In this document: positions 45,334 through 59,000 of the stretch, in pieces
How positions within the stretch are numbered: the stretch's first letter is position 1
Layout: each line of letters begins with the position of its first letter
Assembly: GCF_001949145.1 (NCBI RefSeq)
Contig: NW_019091421.1
Coordinates: forward strand, 1,156,206 to 1,220,205
DNA length: 64,000 bases
Reading direction: 5' to 3'
Source of the DNA: Acanthaster planci
Taxonomy: Eukaryota; Echinodermata; Asteroidea; Valvatida; Acanthasteridae
Program-made: the position numbers and the translations under genes
The notes under the pieces: model-generated
Seen by the model: only the letters and a program-made list of their open reading frames with translations
Told to the model about the DNA's origin: nothing
Database searches by the model: none

Positions 45334-47495
45334 CTGAAATTAAATGAAGCCAGAAAAATGCCTGGATGACGGGGTACCATGGCTCCCTGGTGGCTGGAGA
45401 CACGAACAACTTTGCCAAGATATGATTTACTCAGGGAATTGACGCAGGAAAAATTATATTGTTAGCCGCGACATGGCTCTGACAAGGGAGTGATTTATTG
45501 AAAAATTCAATGGCAGAAAGATGAAAGGTTTCCTGGGACAGTAATAAGTAACTTGATATAAATCCTGGTTGTATCTAGTTTTTATTGATCAGATGGGAGC
45601 AAATATTGACCCCCCCAAAAAAAGGTATTGCTACTGACATCAACATTTTTCATATTTCCTGTAGAATGTTTAAATTGTAAGAGATTTATCAGGTGTAGTT
45701 TATTATTTATTATTTACTGGAAGAAATACATTCCAAGGGCCATTTCTTACAGAAATATGCAGGGGAATAGATGTAATTTTTACCAGACTTGATCACATCC
45801 CCTAATGATTCAGGCTGTTTTCACTGGATAGACAGGAAATATTCATAAAATTTTCCTTACATAAACCACACACACTCCAAACCGCAAAGGCTACGATTCC
45901 CCAAATATGAGCTTTGAACCTTTACCTGGCAAAATGCCTCTTTCTCTCTTCTCAGAAATGAGAAGTGAATAAGCTGCATAGAGTTGCCAAGTTATGAAGT
46001 GATTCGGAAAGAGTCATCAGGAAGAAGGTGGTTATTTGCCACCGTGGCCCAAACAACTTTTCAGTAACAGAATTTGTTCCATGTTTTGCTTTACAAACTG
46101 AAAATCGAAGAGAATTGGAGTTTGGATGAAAACTGGCCTCACAAGCTCTAGCCTGATAGAGCAGCTCATGAAGACATCCCTCCCAGGCAAAATATTCCAG
46201 GAAGAAATCCAAATTACTTTGAAAACATTCTATTGGAACTTTTCACTTGATTTTCTAACAGATGGAGTCAAAGTTTGGGAGTCTCATCTACTGCACAGCT
46301 TTTTTTTTCCATCTGAGTTTTAAACTGTGCAATTCCCTGCTTTTTCATTACAATGAATCATTAAAATGAAAATTTGAAATAAAACTGTGACTGATTTGAT
46401 TAAATATTCACTCATTTACTGTTACACCACCTCAATCTTACTTCTGTTTTGAACTTGAGAGTTTTAAGAAATTGAAATAATAACTGTCAACTAAACTAAT
46501 TAGCTTCACACATTAAGGCTCAAACAATTTTTTTATGACATGAAATCATCGAATTTACAAAACGCTATTCCGTAATAGTGTTATCCGACCTCAAAAAGTG
46601 AAAGTGACTTCTAGATTTCTCAGAGAATTGTTCTTTCTTTAGTTTGTTAATCCTATTTAGAAAAAAAGTCCTGTAATGCAATACCCCTCTACTTCTTCAA
46701 GAATATTATTTTTCAGACCCGAGTGTCTTGAAAGACGAGCATTAGCATCAGCAACTCCCTGCTTTTTTCCAAAAATCAATTAAATTTGTAGTATCTTGCA
46801 AGGTAAATTGTTCAGAGTCCTTTAGTAGAGTCACTTTTCCAAATTCACTAAGTGTATTAAGAGGCAGTGAATAAAGCTTAGAAATGACATCTTATATTAT
46901 CAGCGGGGGTGAAATATGCATTAATGCATGCAGCATGCACATCTGCAAAAGGACTCATATCATATACAAGTCTGCATAAATCTGAGCCCTTGTGCAAATA
47001 TTTATTCGTTTCACAGGTACCTATGTCAAGCTGTACATTGTAACACTAATACAATGTATTTCTACATGTACATACAAATAATTCAACACAGTGGTAGAAC
47101 ACAGTACCAACAATAACAGGGTGCCCAACATTCACAAGGGGAGGGGCTTAAGTGGAAGTGAACCTGAAAAGATGAGGGGGCACAATATTTGTGACAATTT
47201 CACTCTTTAAAGTTATAACATTTACACTGAAAACATACAAAATCATGGGTTCTGGTGACAGTAACTGCCCATTCTTCAGTAGAATACAAGAACATCTGTT
47301 TGTCATACGGACAAGGTTTTGACAAGATGCATTTACTTGTACACTCACAGTGCCAGGAGACAAGGTAATCATACTAAAATAGTTGATATGTTGGGTTCTG
47401 ATCATGGTGACAGAAACTTGTCATAATGATAAAAAGATACTGACACAATGGAGTTGTTAACTGTGGTGCCCACTGCCAGACTGATTCAAACCAAC

Positions 47496-47574
47496 GCTTT
47501 GACCTCAAGTGTTTGACTGGTAAGACAGTCTGCAATAGTAAGCAGGAGGTCACTGGTTCAAATCCAATCAAAGT
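47496..47574 (+). repeat. tRNA-like unit (SINE head or tRNA pseudogene)
   Basis: CTTTGA (47497-47502) and TCAAAG (47568-47573) pair as a 6-bp acceptor stem, with a total length of 77 nt. A B-box/T-arm word GGTTCAAATCC lies at 47555-47565. An anticodon-like hairpin TCTGC...GCAGG has an 8-nt loop rather than 7. The D arm is poor. The non-standard loop means it is unlikely to be a working tRNA; a tRNA-derived SINE is more likely. Confidence 0.5.
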
Positions 47575-47743
47575 ACCAGTGTGTTTTTTTCATAAGCTCT
47601 TCTTTTTTTCACAAACTCTTGGAAAGCACTGAAAAATTCTTGACAAGTAAGTTCTTGTTGTTACGGACACTTGGGGAAAAAACAAGTCTTGCCAACATAG
47701 CAAGCTTTTGCTGTGAGTGATAACAGGTAGATAACACAAAAAA

Positions 47744-47815
47744 GGGGACTAGATGGAAAGTATCTCCTTGTAAAAGGAAGGGCATAGGCACTGGGTTCAA
47801 CCCCACTCTAGATTG
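47744..47815 (+). repeat. Second tRNA-like / SINE-like unit
   Basis: A strong T-arm GGGTTCAACCC lies at 47793-47803. It is preceded by a hairpin TCCTT-GTAA-AAGGA and flanked by CTAGA/TCTAG, which could pair as an acceptor stem. It sits 239 bp after the first unit in the same orientation. Degenerate; tRNA-derived repeat is the best guess. Confidence 0.4.
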
Positions 47816-48895
47816 ATATTGCTACACAGCTTTGGTATTCAAGTTTGAATTCACCTGTACCACCTTACATTTAGGTTTTTATAGACTGAGTCTGCACCGA
47901 GATCTGCAGCTCTAACAATCAAAAGTCACAATTGTAATAATGTTCACTGATAATTTTTTTGCTGGCTGTGTCAATATGAGCACTGTTATGCAAATAAATA
48001 TTGCAATCTAAAATAAATTTGGGCACTGAGTTTTTGTCAGTGTTACCCAGACTGGTGACTATCGTAATCATTTTAAATTGGACACCTTCATTGCTGTTAG
48101 AGTTCTACCATTCAGAAGTCAGGGCTGTGTGCCCAGCAAATTCATCAGGGACATAATCTACTGCAGGTGTGGGTTTCCTCGAGACATGACAGCAGTTTGC
48201 CAATTGCACAATTTCATTTGACAGTAACTCTCGGGGATTACACAAGCACAGTCCTGGCTGTTTACCCCCAAACAGAATTGCCCAGTCAAAGCAGCTTTTG
48301 CTGGTTGAGGTAATGCTAATATGGAACACTAGAGGGCAGTCTTAAAAATAGCCTGTTGTATGTTGGTGTGTGTTAAGTGCTGGGGAGCTGTCTTTCTGAA
48401 GCTGAGCTCAAATTAAAGTTTTTCAAATGCTTGTGCACTGCACGTTAAAAGGATCCCCCATTAATATATAAAACATAATCTAGAGTCGATGCAGACACAA
48501 TCAGTTTACATTACACACTTTCAGATGGTATTAGTTAAGATTTGAAGATTTTATAGAGCACACAGGAAAGATTTACTCCACAAAAACGGGTTTACCCGCT
48601 CAAAATGGCATATCATGCATGTTTGCCACTGCCTAGCGCTCATAGGCCTATGTTCAAGTAAAAAGGTTTCTTGTTTGAATTTTTTTTTAGAGTATGCAGT
48701 CCTTTTCTATTACAAATTCAATGAGTATGTTCCAAGATGGCAGATGGACTTTCTGGATCCTTTTGCCAATATTTCTTTGTGTCTAAAGTAAAGGAGCTTT
48801 TACCCCCATGTAATAGGCTTAAAATTTGCATGTGAACTTGGATTGGAAAGAAATGAGAGATCAAAATTTGCTAATGTAACCTCCCCTCTAAAACA

Positions 48896-48921
48896 AAAGA
48901 AAAGAAAAGAAAAGAAAAAGA
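48896..48921. repeat. (AAAAG)n microsatellite
   Basis: About five tandem AAAAG/AAAGA units in an A-rich stretch. Confidence 0.9.
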
Positions 48922-49947
48922 GAGATATTTTTTCATTTGGCCTAGTTCCCTGTTTAGCACAGATTATTTCTGCTTAGTAGCTGTGTTAGTCTAGGTGGCA
49001 AAAACAAGACTGCCGAGAAACCTTTCAATAAAAGTAAATGTAGTAAATTCAGTCCATAAGACTTGTATCTTACTTTCATTGAAGGATACCTTAAATATCT
49101 TTGCCTCTCCCCAAGAAAATCAAGCTGAAACTTTGTCTGCATGTCAATCTGGGTATTGAATTTGGAGAACAGAACTGAGACCAGGAATGCATCACTACAA
49201 ACATGCACCCAACGGTGGTGGAACAATGTCACAGTGGGGGGGGGTCATTAAAGGACCCCTCAAAAGAGGGGTACTATTACCCCCGGTGGTCTCCCTGGCC
49301 CCGCTGCCACAGCATGCACCATACTAGCAAACCACTGTTGATTGCACTGCTGTTGCCGGGGTATTAAACAATTTGATGAGAACAGTTATGAGTTTCACCC
49401 TAAACTAGCTTACCTTCAAACAAGTCAAAACATGAGATGGCAAAGTACAAATTAGGCATTCCTGAGGCTGACTGACTTTTGGGCCAGATAATGTCAAAGG
49501 CTGCCCTCTGTTGGACATGCACATTTGTACTTCAAACTCCAAGACTCTGCAGTAGATTTCTGTTCGGTTACTTTCTGCATATCAGCACGACCAGGGGACC
49601 TTCAAATGTTTGTGAGTCTTGAAGCTCTACCTGAAGAAAAAATAAACTACACGTTCATATATTTCTTCAGCTAAAGGATTTCTGTCACCGTTCAAAGTGA
49701 TAATACACCCCTCACGTCTGCGGCTGTGTGGCCAATAATGGAACAAAAATTAAGTAAAAGTTCCGGCCAGTTGTTGTAAAATATCATTTCAATTCTAAGT
49801 TTAATCGCCCAAACTACAAATTGTCATGCTATATGAAAAGATTTCCCCATTTGGGTCCAATAAGTCCCGTCTGTAGCAAAACAAACCTCAAGGTCAAACA
49901 GGCAGCCTTCCTTACAATGTAAGCAATACACTACTATCACCGACGTT

Positions 49948-50802
49948 CAGGGTATCAATTTATCCTAATTAACATGATGCGCGCACAACAAAATGCGCAG
50001 CAACTATCAGTCTGGTTCCCTAAATAGAAAGATAACAACTGTTCTTTTGAGCGATACGGCAGGAAACTAGTAAAAAAGTTGTAAGTCTTTGCAGTGGAGG
50101 TTCGTTCGGGATGTACACAAGTATACCGGAAGGTTGGACCTGAGGAATATTTTCCACCAACATGTCACCAAAGGACATTAATTATCCTAAACCAAGAATT
50201 TTATACATAGGCCTATTTCGGGACAGAGGTAATATGTGAACGAAATTCCAGATACTTCCGTCAGGTAAAGTGTGGAAAAAGTGTTTAAAAAAGTTCAGTA
50301 TGGCAGGATGAATGACCTCGATGTAATAAGTCGCAATGGTGTAAATGAAGACGTCGTCCAACTCCAGCTAACCTCTGGTTAACTTTTCGTGGGATATAGG
50401 TGACTCATTCGTGTTCGTCGTAGGCCTATAAGTAGGCTTAGTCTTGATTGTGAGCAAAATCACCTCCGTGTGATACGCAGAGTGGAAGAGAGCGGAGACG
50501 CGTCCCTCTGCCGCCAACGCAAAGCCCTTCGCGCCACAAGCGTGTAGACTCGCAAAAACACGTGGAGTGCGTCTCTGCAACCTCGTTCTCAGGATGTACA
50601 TGTCAAGGACATACAGATGCAAGCTCGATCTCACATGCTAACAACATAATGCGCCTTTGTCATCGGAAGCATCATTTTCAACGTATTGCAAAACGCACGA
50701 TGAACAGATTGCAGAACAACGGAAGGTATTTTGAAAAAGAAAGAAAAAATAAAAGAAATCTTCATTGCACTGTGACTGATCGCCAGGGTATCAATTTATC
50801 CT
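49948..50802. repeat. 19-bp direct repeat bounding a CpG-richer segment
   Basis: CAGGGTATCAATTTATCCT occurs exactly at 49948-49966 and 50784-50802. The interval contains a CpG-dense patch (50470-50590) unlike its AT-rich flanks. No gene start is recognised there. It may be a regulatory element, an old promoter, or the edges of an unknown insertion. Confidence 0.4.
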
Positions 50803-53800
50803 GCCAATTTAGGGCTTACACGCATGTGCACTGTGCAAAATACACGGCAACGATCCAAGCATGGAGAGGAAGGAAGGGGGGGGGCCACTGTTAGTCTGAT
50901 TTCCAGACAAAGGGATTAAGGGATAAAGTCAGTGACAAAGTCGCGGTAAAAAAAATAAAACAAACTTTGTTTTTCCAGTGCTATTCTAAGCCAGCACAAA
51001 AAAAAAATCAGACATTTAAAAAAGTGACAATTTAAACACCGACGTGACAAATTTCATCGAGGAAGTACTCGAGTTACTGTTTATTTAGCAATGTATTAAT
51101 ACAGCCCAGCTCTTAATATTGAATTCTGCATATGAAGCCCAGATCAGAAGAATAAACCCCGTGTAGTACCTCCAAAGGTTTGTCTTACAGCGGAACCCAT
51201 TGCAGCGGTCAATATATAGCAAGATGATTAGGCTCTAGACAATCTGTGAAGTGCGGAGGAAAATGGCAGAAAAGAGGGAGAGGGGGAATGAAACAGGAAG
51301 CCTGAGAAAGGATCTAGAGGATTCACAGCAAGTATATTTATTATAACTGTCAGTGTCATGTAATATATTCATGATATGAGATGTTACATGTACAGCTGGG
51401 GACGAAGATTACAGAGCTGCGAAGCAAAAAAAGGTGAGCACTGAAAGCTGAGTAACTCTGTATAATGCTTGGTGTATGATATTGTAGAAATTACTGTCTG
51501 AGTAACCATGCCATAAGGCCAGAGGTAGGCCAAAAAGAGAAAGCTAGGCAATTCAGTAACAGCAAAGTCACTTAGCATACATTTTGTTTGGTGACCAGTA
51601 AAGCTGAAAAAGGTTTCCACTGAGCAGCTCTGTAAAGCCAGTCCCGAGTAATTAGTTTGCTACAACAATGGCCGCACATATAGCAATGCTACAAAATATT
51701 CAGCACTTGGTGCGTTATCATGAAATACCAACACAAATAACTTAAATTACCAGAAAAAAATTCAACGCACTGTTTAAAATATATAAATATAATACTCAGC
51801 TATGTGGTGCAAAACAGTATCTTTATAGATTTTTTATTTTTTTAAAGCAATGCAACAGCGAAGCAGATGAGGTGGGCGGTGCTTATGGAATGCTTTCTAA
51901 TTTGCATACGAGATACAGAGTCCATAGGTGACAAGAGACAGCAGGGATGCATGATGAAGATCAGGTGAGGTTGGAAGGATGAAAATCCACAATACATTCA
52001 CCAGAGGGGTGTTTAACAATGCTGACCACAACAGGCTGTGATTTAGAGGCTCTACATAGCTAAAACACCTTGACCATGTGAATCGTGAACATGTGGTTTG
52101 GTAAGAAGTACAAAAAGGGAGCAAAACCTGAATGATTCAACCTCTAAAAATCCACTTTTGGGACACAGTTCTTGAAATCTGAAGAAATCCTGAGAAATGA
52201 CAGCCCTGGGAGAAATGTGAGGGCATTGGCAATGCAGCCTAACTGAACGAAAGGTAGGGGAAAAACAAAGAGAGCGGACTTTGTATTCTTTGGAAATTCA
52301 CCTAAATCTTCAAATGAATTGCTTGAGAAAAACGCAGCAGATCCTGAGGTGGGATAACGTAAACAGTGACCTATGCAAGATTCTGCACAAGAGAAGAAAT
52401 TGTTGACGAGGAAGACAATTAATGAAATCGGAGCAAACACTATTACAAATACCTAGTGTGATTTGAAAAATGTGGTTTCGAATTCATTCACAGAGTCAGG
52501 CAACACATTTGGTACACAGTTTAACTCCAGCTTCAAAACACACAACTTAAGGATTTCACTTGCAAATGGTACACTGCCCAAGACCATGGCAGGCTCAGGA
52601 CTTAGTGAACCGTGAATCTCTACACTGCAAACAACAGCGTCATCTGCAGTGCTCACAGACCGTAATTTTTCCCATTGAGAGTCACTCTATGTTGAGAACA
52701 TGTTTCAAAATGTAGTGTTCTGGTAGACGCCTTGAAAACCAACCTATTTTTAAACATGGATAGTTGCTCATCCATTCAGAATTTTTGTTGATCCCTTACA
52801 ACCGGAAGCCAAATGGGAGACAGAAACTCTGTATGGGAAATGTTGGTCTTTCAAAATGGGCCTACAGAAATACCTGGAAATTGTTTATCAAGTGCATGTA
52901 TTATATGAAAATGTTTTAATGAACCAACTGAATCCAATGAGACAAAATTAGTACCAGATTAGATGGTTCTCTGCCAATAAATTCAAGCATCTCCATCCAA
53001 ACACATTCAATTTCAGAAGTAAGTTGTACCGTACCACCACTGAGTATGAACCAGTTTATACAATTTTTTATAATGGTGTTTATCTGCATCTTTATTTGTT
53101 ATTTGCATCTTGTTAGAAGCTTAAAGGAGTATATTTTTCAAAAATCACAGTTTTGATTCATATACACTGCTGCAAAGGTGTAACTTTATACCGTAAACCC
53201 CACCCATACTTCAAGTATTTACTGTACAGTCAGACATTCAAAGAAAAATTCATTACATACTTCTTCAGAAATTGGATTCATTTACGATTCAATAGTTTGT
53301 TCTATACAATTCTTTCTGTAAAATTTATAGCAATGTGGCCCTGCAAATATAAAAATAAAAAAATTATCCACGTTTTTAGAGCATTGTGTTACAAAGAATT
53401 ACTATTTTAGGTTTCAAGGTTCGGTATTTGACATTTTTCTGACAAATGCTAACAAGTTTCACACAGCCATTCCCACAATCCAATACCCTACTCACTGGAT
53501 ATTGTCCATTCAATTCCTTCAGGCTGGGCTAATCACAATCGGGGAAATTAAGTACACTTTGCACTAAGCTAAAAAGTAATTTAACCACACACAATCAATT
53601 TCTGCCACAAACCAAAAGATTCCGACAGCTGAAAGAAAGTCTTTCCAAGATCGGAAAAATCAACACAAATTGTCTCCACAGTCGGGTTTTGTTGGCTTTT
53701 AGCAGATGTGGTAAATGCAATCATGACTGGTTGTCGAGATTTCTTTCCATAAGCTCAGTCGATGGCTTGAAAAACTTGGATTTTAAATGTTTTAAGTGAG

Positions 53801-56065
53801 GGAGTTGTTCAGTGAAAGCAGACTTAAGAAAAGAGGCCTTTTTTCCAACAAGTGGACCGGCTGTCTTTTACAGAGGTTTTAGTGGCCCTCCACAGTGGCT
53901 CACTGTGTACATGCCACACAGGCAAGGTCCTTCAAGAACAAAGCAATGGTCACGACGATAGGGAAGACCTCACACATGTACTGTTGTTCCCGAATAACCT
54001 CAGACGTGCTGCATTTTGGGCATGCACTGTTGAAAAACCGGACTGGTTCAATGCCCACGTAGAAGTGAGCTAATAGTGTTCCCCACTGGTTAAGGTTTGG
54101 TGCCACTGAACCAATATACATGTAGTGAAACATCACATCCATGAGAGTTGGAAGTTGAAACCACATGGGTATCGCAGCTTGTAAGGACAGCAAAGACAAT
54201 GGAACAGAAGAAAGGACAAAGTGTGTGGGATCTTGAGACTCCTTCTAGCTTGATGGTAATGCATAAGATAGGGATGACACCAGCTGCACACTGCCAGAGC
54301 CCTTGCTGTCTACACATCAGATTGTAATGTCTGCTTTGTAGCTTTGAGACAAACACTTAAAGATCAGGCATCAAGCTGACAAATGCATTCAACTGGCTGA
54401 AAACGCTGTAGTAACGTGCAAAACAAATCTTCATAAATACTTTAACACATACTGTAACTGTAACAAAATGTTATCTTCTACTTGTTCGATATAAATAACG
54501 CAATGCAACTTTTTGCAAAATAAACCCAACAGTAAGCGTAACAATTTACAAGTCTGAACTCCTTGCTGGAGTTCTTTTTGTGTATTAATCTTTACAATTT
54601 GTTACTTTTTAAAAACTATATCTGTACAATACCAACAGTTATCCCAATGTGGTTAAATAGAAACTGTCTGAAAATAAATGCACCCTTGTTAAATTGCCAC
54701 GTTTACAAAAAAAAAGGGAAAAAATGTAGGAAATAATGCGGGCATTTAAATATTACTCAATCACAAGAAACGGCAAATCAAAATCCATCCATCACAAATC
54801 ATGACATGCTGGATTTCATGGACTTTAATTGTAGCAGAATTTATACACTTGCAGAGGAAAAAAATATGCACCAAATTCTGTGTGCTTCATAAAAAAGGAA
54901 TCATGTCTTTTTGTCTTTTTTATACATCTATATACACTAGGCACCGAAGGCGATGCCCAGGTCGTCATGGTACAGAATGCTTTGGTGTTGTCCTGCCAAC
55001 ATGAAATTTCAGTGCAGAATTTCCGGGAGGCTTTGTTTTTTGCCGCGTGAGCTGCATAGTTTGCGTAAGAACCAAAGTGGTTCCAATGATTAATTTGCTT
55101 GGAAAAAAGGATTTAATTTTTTTTTGTTTCGTTTATAATACATTATGTACAGCATTCCAGTTCTCTAGGACTAACTCAAACTGTAGTTGCAGCTGTGAAA
55201 ATTGTACAAGTATCCCAAACAATTCTTTAAAGGCAGCTTGAGATGGGAAATGACTCAGAAGTGGCTGTACTTTATCTCAAACAATAACGAACTTGAAGCA
55301 CTGCTCGACAGAACTCAAACCCAGAAATAATGAGAGGTCCACCCTCTTTACTATCCAGCAAAGTCGTGAACATACAGTACAGTCACCTGATAGGTCAGTT
55401 TCCATGCACTGATCACAGCTTTATAACCTTAACAGGTAGGAGGCAATCTCAACCACAACACTGTTAATGTTTGCTACCTTTTTTTCCCGGAACAAATCCC
55501 CATCTGATCTACCTGTCCATCCAATTCTGAATGACATCAATCACTGTTCCTGATAGCAAATATCCTGTATGTCCTTCAACAGTGTGGATCAAACTCTCAT
55601 CTGAGTTAGTACATGTACAAGGTTTTCTGCCACATCTGTCAACACTATTAGCGATTTGATTTTAAGTTCCACCTCTCTGTTCTTCTAGGAATGTCTTAAT
55701 ATATTTGTTTGGAGAGGTCACATCAGCTTACAAGAACTCTGCCACAGACACTGAATCCAAACTCACAAACCACTGAACAACTTTTGATGCTACACTTTAC
55801 TCGCCCGCTCGTGGAAGCACATTCTTGGAACCTGTTCTTTTTGTTCTCCCTCATCGGGGAACTGTTCACCTTTCCACTGTTCCGCAAAGGACTGTGGACC
55901 TTTTACAATAGCCACACCACCTTCTGTCAAAGATAAGAGTCTTCCAAGACACTCTTGTCTGGATCAGAGACGACATTCGGGCTGATTCCACTGAGCTCTG
56001 CATTGCCTTACTCGGTGACAGGAATTGATATTAACTGGTCAGGGTGGGTCCATCTACAAACCCCC
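50803..56065 (-). other. MRTF downstream region / probable 3' UTR, no gene seen
   Basis: AT-rich sequence with no coding family recognised. On the minus strand, canonical AATAAA (TTTATT on plus) is first met near 53091, then at 51832, 51337 and 51080. Variant ATTAAA signals occur nearer the stop (about 55110 and 54824). A 3' UTR of 1-3 kb is plausible. Confidence 0.35.
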
Positions 56066-59000
56066 TCACTCCGTGATGGGGATGTTATCCCATGCATCAT
56101 CTTCCAGGTGATGGAGGTCCGTGGGCGTGCTGATGTCATTGAGGTCCAGTAGATTCAATGGAAATGGGTCTTTGCCCAGGGTGGCTCCAAACGCCCCGTC
56201 CATGTTGAAGGTTGGCGGTGTGGCGCTGACAGGCGTCAGCCCTGTGGCCGAGCTGGGGATGACCAGGTCTAGCCAGTTTAGGTCGCCATCTGGGTGGACC
56301 ACGCCCGAAGCGGAGCCGACTGCATCCTTCCCCGTGTCCATGGTGGTCTCACTGCAGCCGTCAATGGTTGTCATGGGGATGTCGAAGGGCACTGACTGGG
56401 TCCGGCATGTTCTCTCCCCTCCAGTCAGACCGCCTCCTGCGTCACCCAGGTCCAAAGATGACATGTTGAGGTCTGTAGGATCCACCTCCATGGGCAGGTC
56501 AGAGGTTGGGTAGGAGTGCGTGACAGGAGGGGGAGGGGATGGTCCGGGTACAGGGAGCTTCAGGTCAATGGAGCCTCCACGGCCACGCACAACAGAGTGA
56601 GTGACTGTTGTTGCACCTACATTGGAGTTGTGAAGTGTTCGCTGCATGTCCCGGAACTTTGGTGTGATGGGAATTTGATCTGAATAATCCAAAACAAATA
56701 CAAATAGTGAGAACTTTATTTGAAAAGGCAAAAACTGGCTACCCTTCATAAAAACAACAGACAAATGTTTAACAATTTTTTTAAATGGAAAAAAAAAATT
56801 CAAAACAGCATATAAGCCTATTAGAGAAAGAATCACAGACAGTAACACCGCAGAATGCATTTTTAACCACTTGCCGCCGGGGACTCCTGTTTTGGGCACC
56901 GTGTGTTTATACGCGTGGCTGGGGTCTCCGAAATCGGACAAAGGGAACTGGGCCTTGTAACAAAAGACCGTACTCGGAACAAAAGACCAGGCTGCTGGGC
57001 TTACCGACATTTAATCACTCTCAATAGTGGAGATAATCCAGCCTTGTTTTGAAACAGTATCCCATGGTTTGGGGCATTTAGTGTGAGCGGATTACCACCG
57101 GGGACAAAAGNNNNNNNNNNNNNNNNNNNNNNNNNNNNNNNNNNNNNNNNNNNNNNNNNNNNNNNNNNNNNNNNNNNNNNNNNNNNNNNNNNNNNNNNNN
57201 NNNNNNNNNNNNNNNNNNNNNNNNNNNNNNNNNNNNNNNNNNNNNNNNNNNNNNNNNNNNNNNNNNNNNNNNNNNNNNNNNNNNNNNNNNNNNNNNNNNN
57301 NNNNNNNNNNNNNNNNNNNNNNNNNNNNNNNNNNNNNNNNNNNNNNNNNNNNNNNNNNNNNNNNNNNNNNNNNNNNNGATAAATTTTTGAAGAATTTTGA
57401 AAATTGAATATCTTGAAAAAGTCCCGATTATGTGCACTGCAATTTTCAAACCACCCGGCAGCAAGTAGTTAATGAGTAAACTTTAATCAATATCTGCCTT
57501 GAAAGATGAGAAAATAAAACGTACCAGCCAATCCCTATAAATATATAAATCAGTGTCGGTTAGGCCTATCAATCGATCAACTGACCAATTAATCAACCTA
57601 TCAGTCAACCACCAAATGGATCAACAAACACATGTCAAGTGATTACTAATCCAACCAACCGACTGACTGACCAAGTGACTTAACCAACCAGCCAGTCAAT
57701 CAGACGTGAAACGAACCACGATGTGACTAACAAACTAGCTCACTGGCCAACAGACTGACGGACTAAACGACTGGCTGGCCAGCCTGCAAGCCAGCCAGCC
57801 AACTACATGAACAACAACCCAGGATTTGATCTCTTGCCACTACTCACATCCATGATCAACAAGAACTTCCAACAAGTCATCCAGGTCCTGGCTCTTGGTG
57901 CTCCTAGGGTCGATGTTGGCACTGTTCCCTTTGGGTGGTGATCCCACGGGAGATCCTGACACTGGACTGTTGCCTTGGCTCTGCAGAAGATAAAGTGCAA
58001 AGACAACAAATGAGGACAGAATTAAATGAAAACCCGATTAGAGGGTTAACATCGATACCAGTGTGTTTAATGCTGTGGTGAAACTAAATGGCCTATCTTA
58101 TGAGCACCAAGCTGGAAGGTTTTTAGAAAAACGGTCATCTCAAAGAAATGCATACCTTCCTCTCTTTTACCTGCCGGACAGCTTCTTCATAGTTGGGAGG
58201 AGGGTTGGCAAACGTTGGCTGAGTGATAGACCTTGTCATGCCTGATCCAATGCCCAGGACGTTCCGCTCTGTGGGGCTACTGGGTAACGAGGCGGCCTTG
58301 GGCACGACCATGCCATTGGGCAGGGACATGGACTGGTTGTCTGGGCTCTGCTGCTTACTGAAGAGGAATGGTTGGCCATTGGGTGGCGGCGAAGCGAAGG
58401 AAAACACCTTGGGCTGCTGGTTTAGCGTGTGGGCAAAATCCTTGCTGTGAAACATGAAGGCGCTGGGCTTGCTGTCTTGCTGGAGCTGGTGGGGAGATAG
58501 GGTGCCTGGTTTGCCAGCTGGAGACTGCTGCTGCTGGGTCGAAACTGTTGACAGGTTAGGCTGCTGCAGCTTCTGCATCTGGAGCTGCATCTGGGAGAGC
58601 TTCAGCATGCGCTCCAGCTCCTGGATTTTCAACTGCTGCTGCCGCAGGATGTCACTGCTGATCTGGCCGCCACTGCTGGTGGTGGTTTCCAGTGATGAGA
58701 GGTCCATCATATCTTGGTTACTGTTGTCATTGCCAGACATGTCCACAGGCAGGATGCTGGATGCCGGTGGGAGCGGCTGGGGGGACTCCAGCGTCGGCAT
58801 GGTGGGGTCAAATGGGCTACCTTCCTGCCCAGACCCACTCATAGTCTGTTGATTGGTGGTGCTGACTGTGTCGGGGCTGCACACTGCTGCCGTCAGTGTA
58901 CCTTGGAATGTAGGGGGCGACATAGGATCGAAGGCGCTCCCTGGTGACATAGGTTCTGACGTGACGGATAAGGAAGAGCGGAACTCTGGTGATATTGGGG

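Noticed and set aside
50562-50894. 110-codon plus-strand frame in the CpG-rich block
   Set aside because: No family resemblance, ends in a G-run, and has no partner exons; kept only as part of the CpG/19-mer observation.
56680-57010. Open frame extending upstream of the last MRTF exon into the MITE
   Set aside because: A strong acceptor at 56680 with correct phase to exon 57980-57848 defines the exon; the extension reads through intron and transposon sequence.
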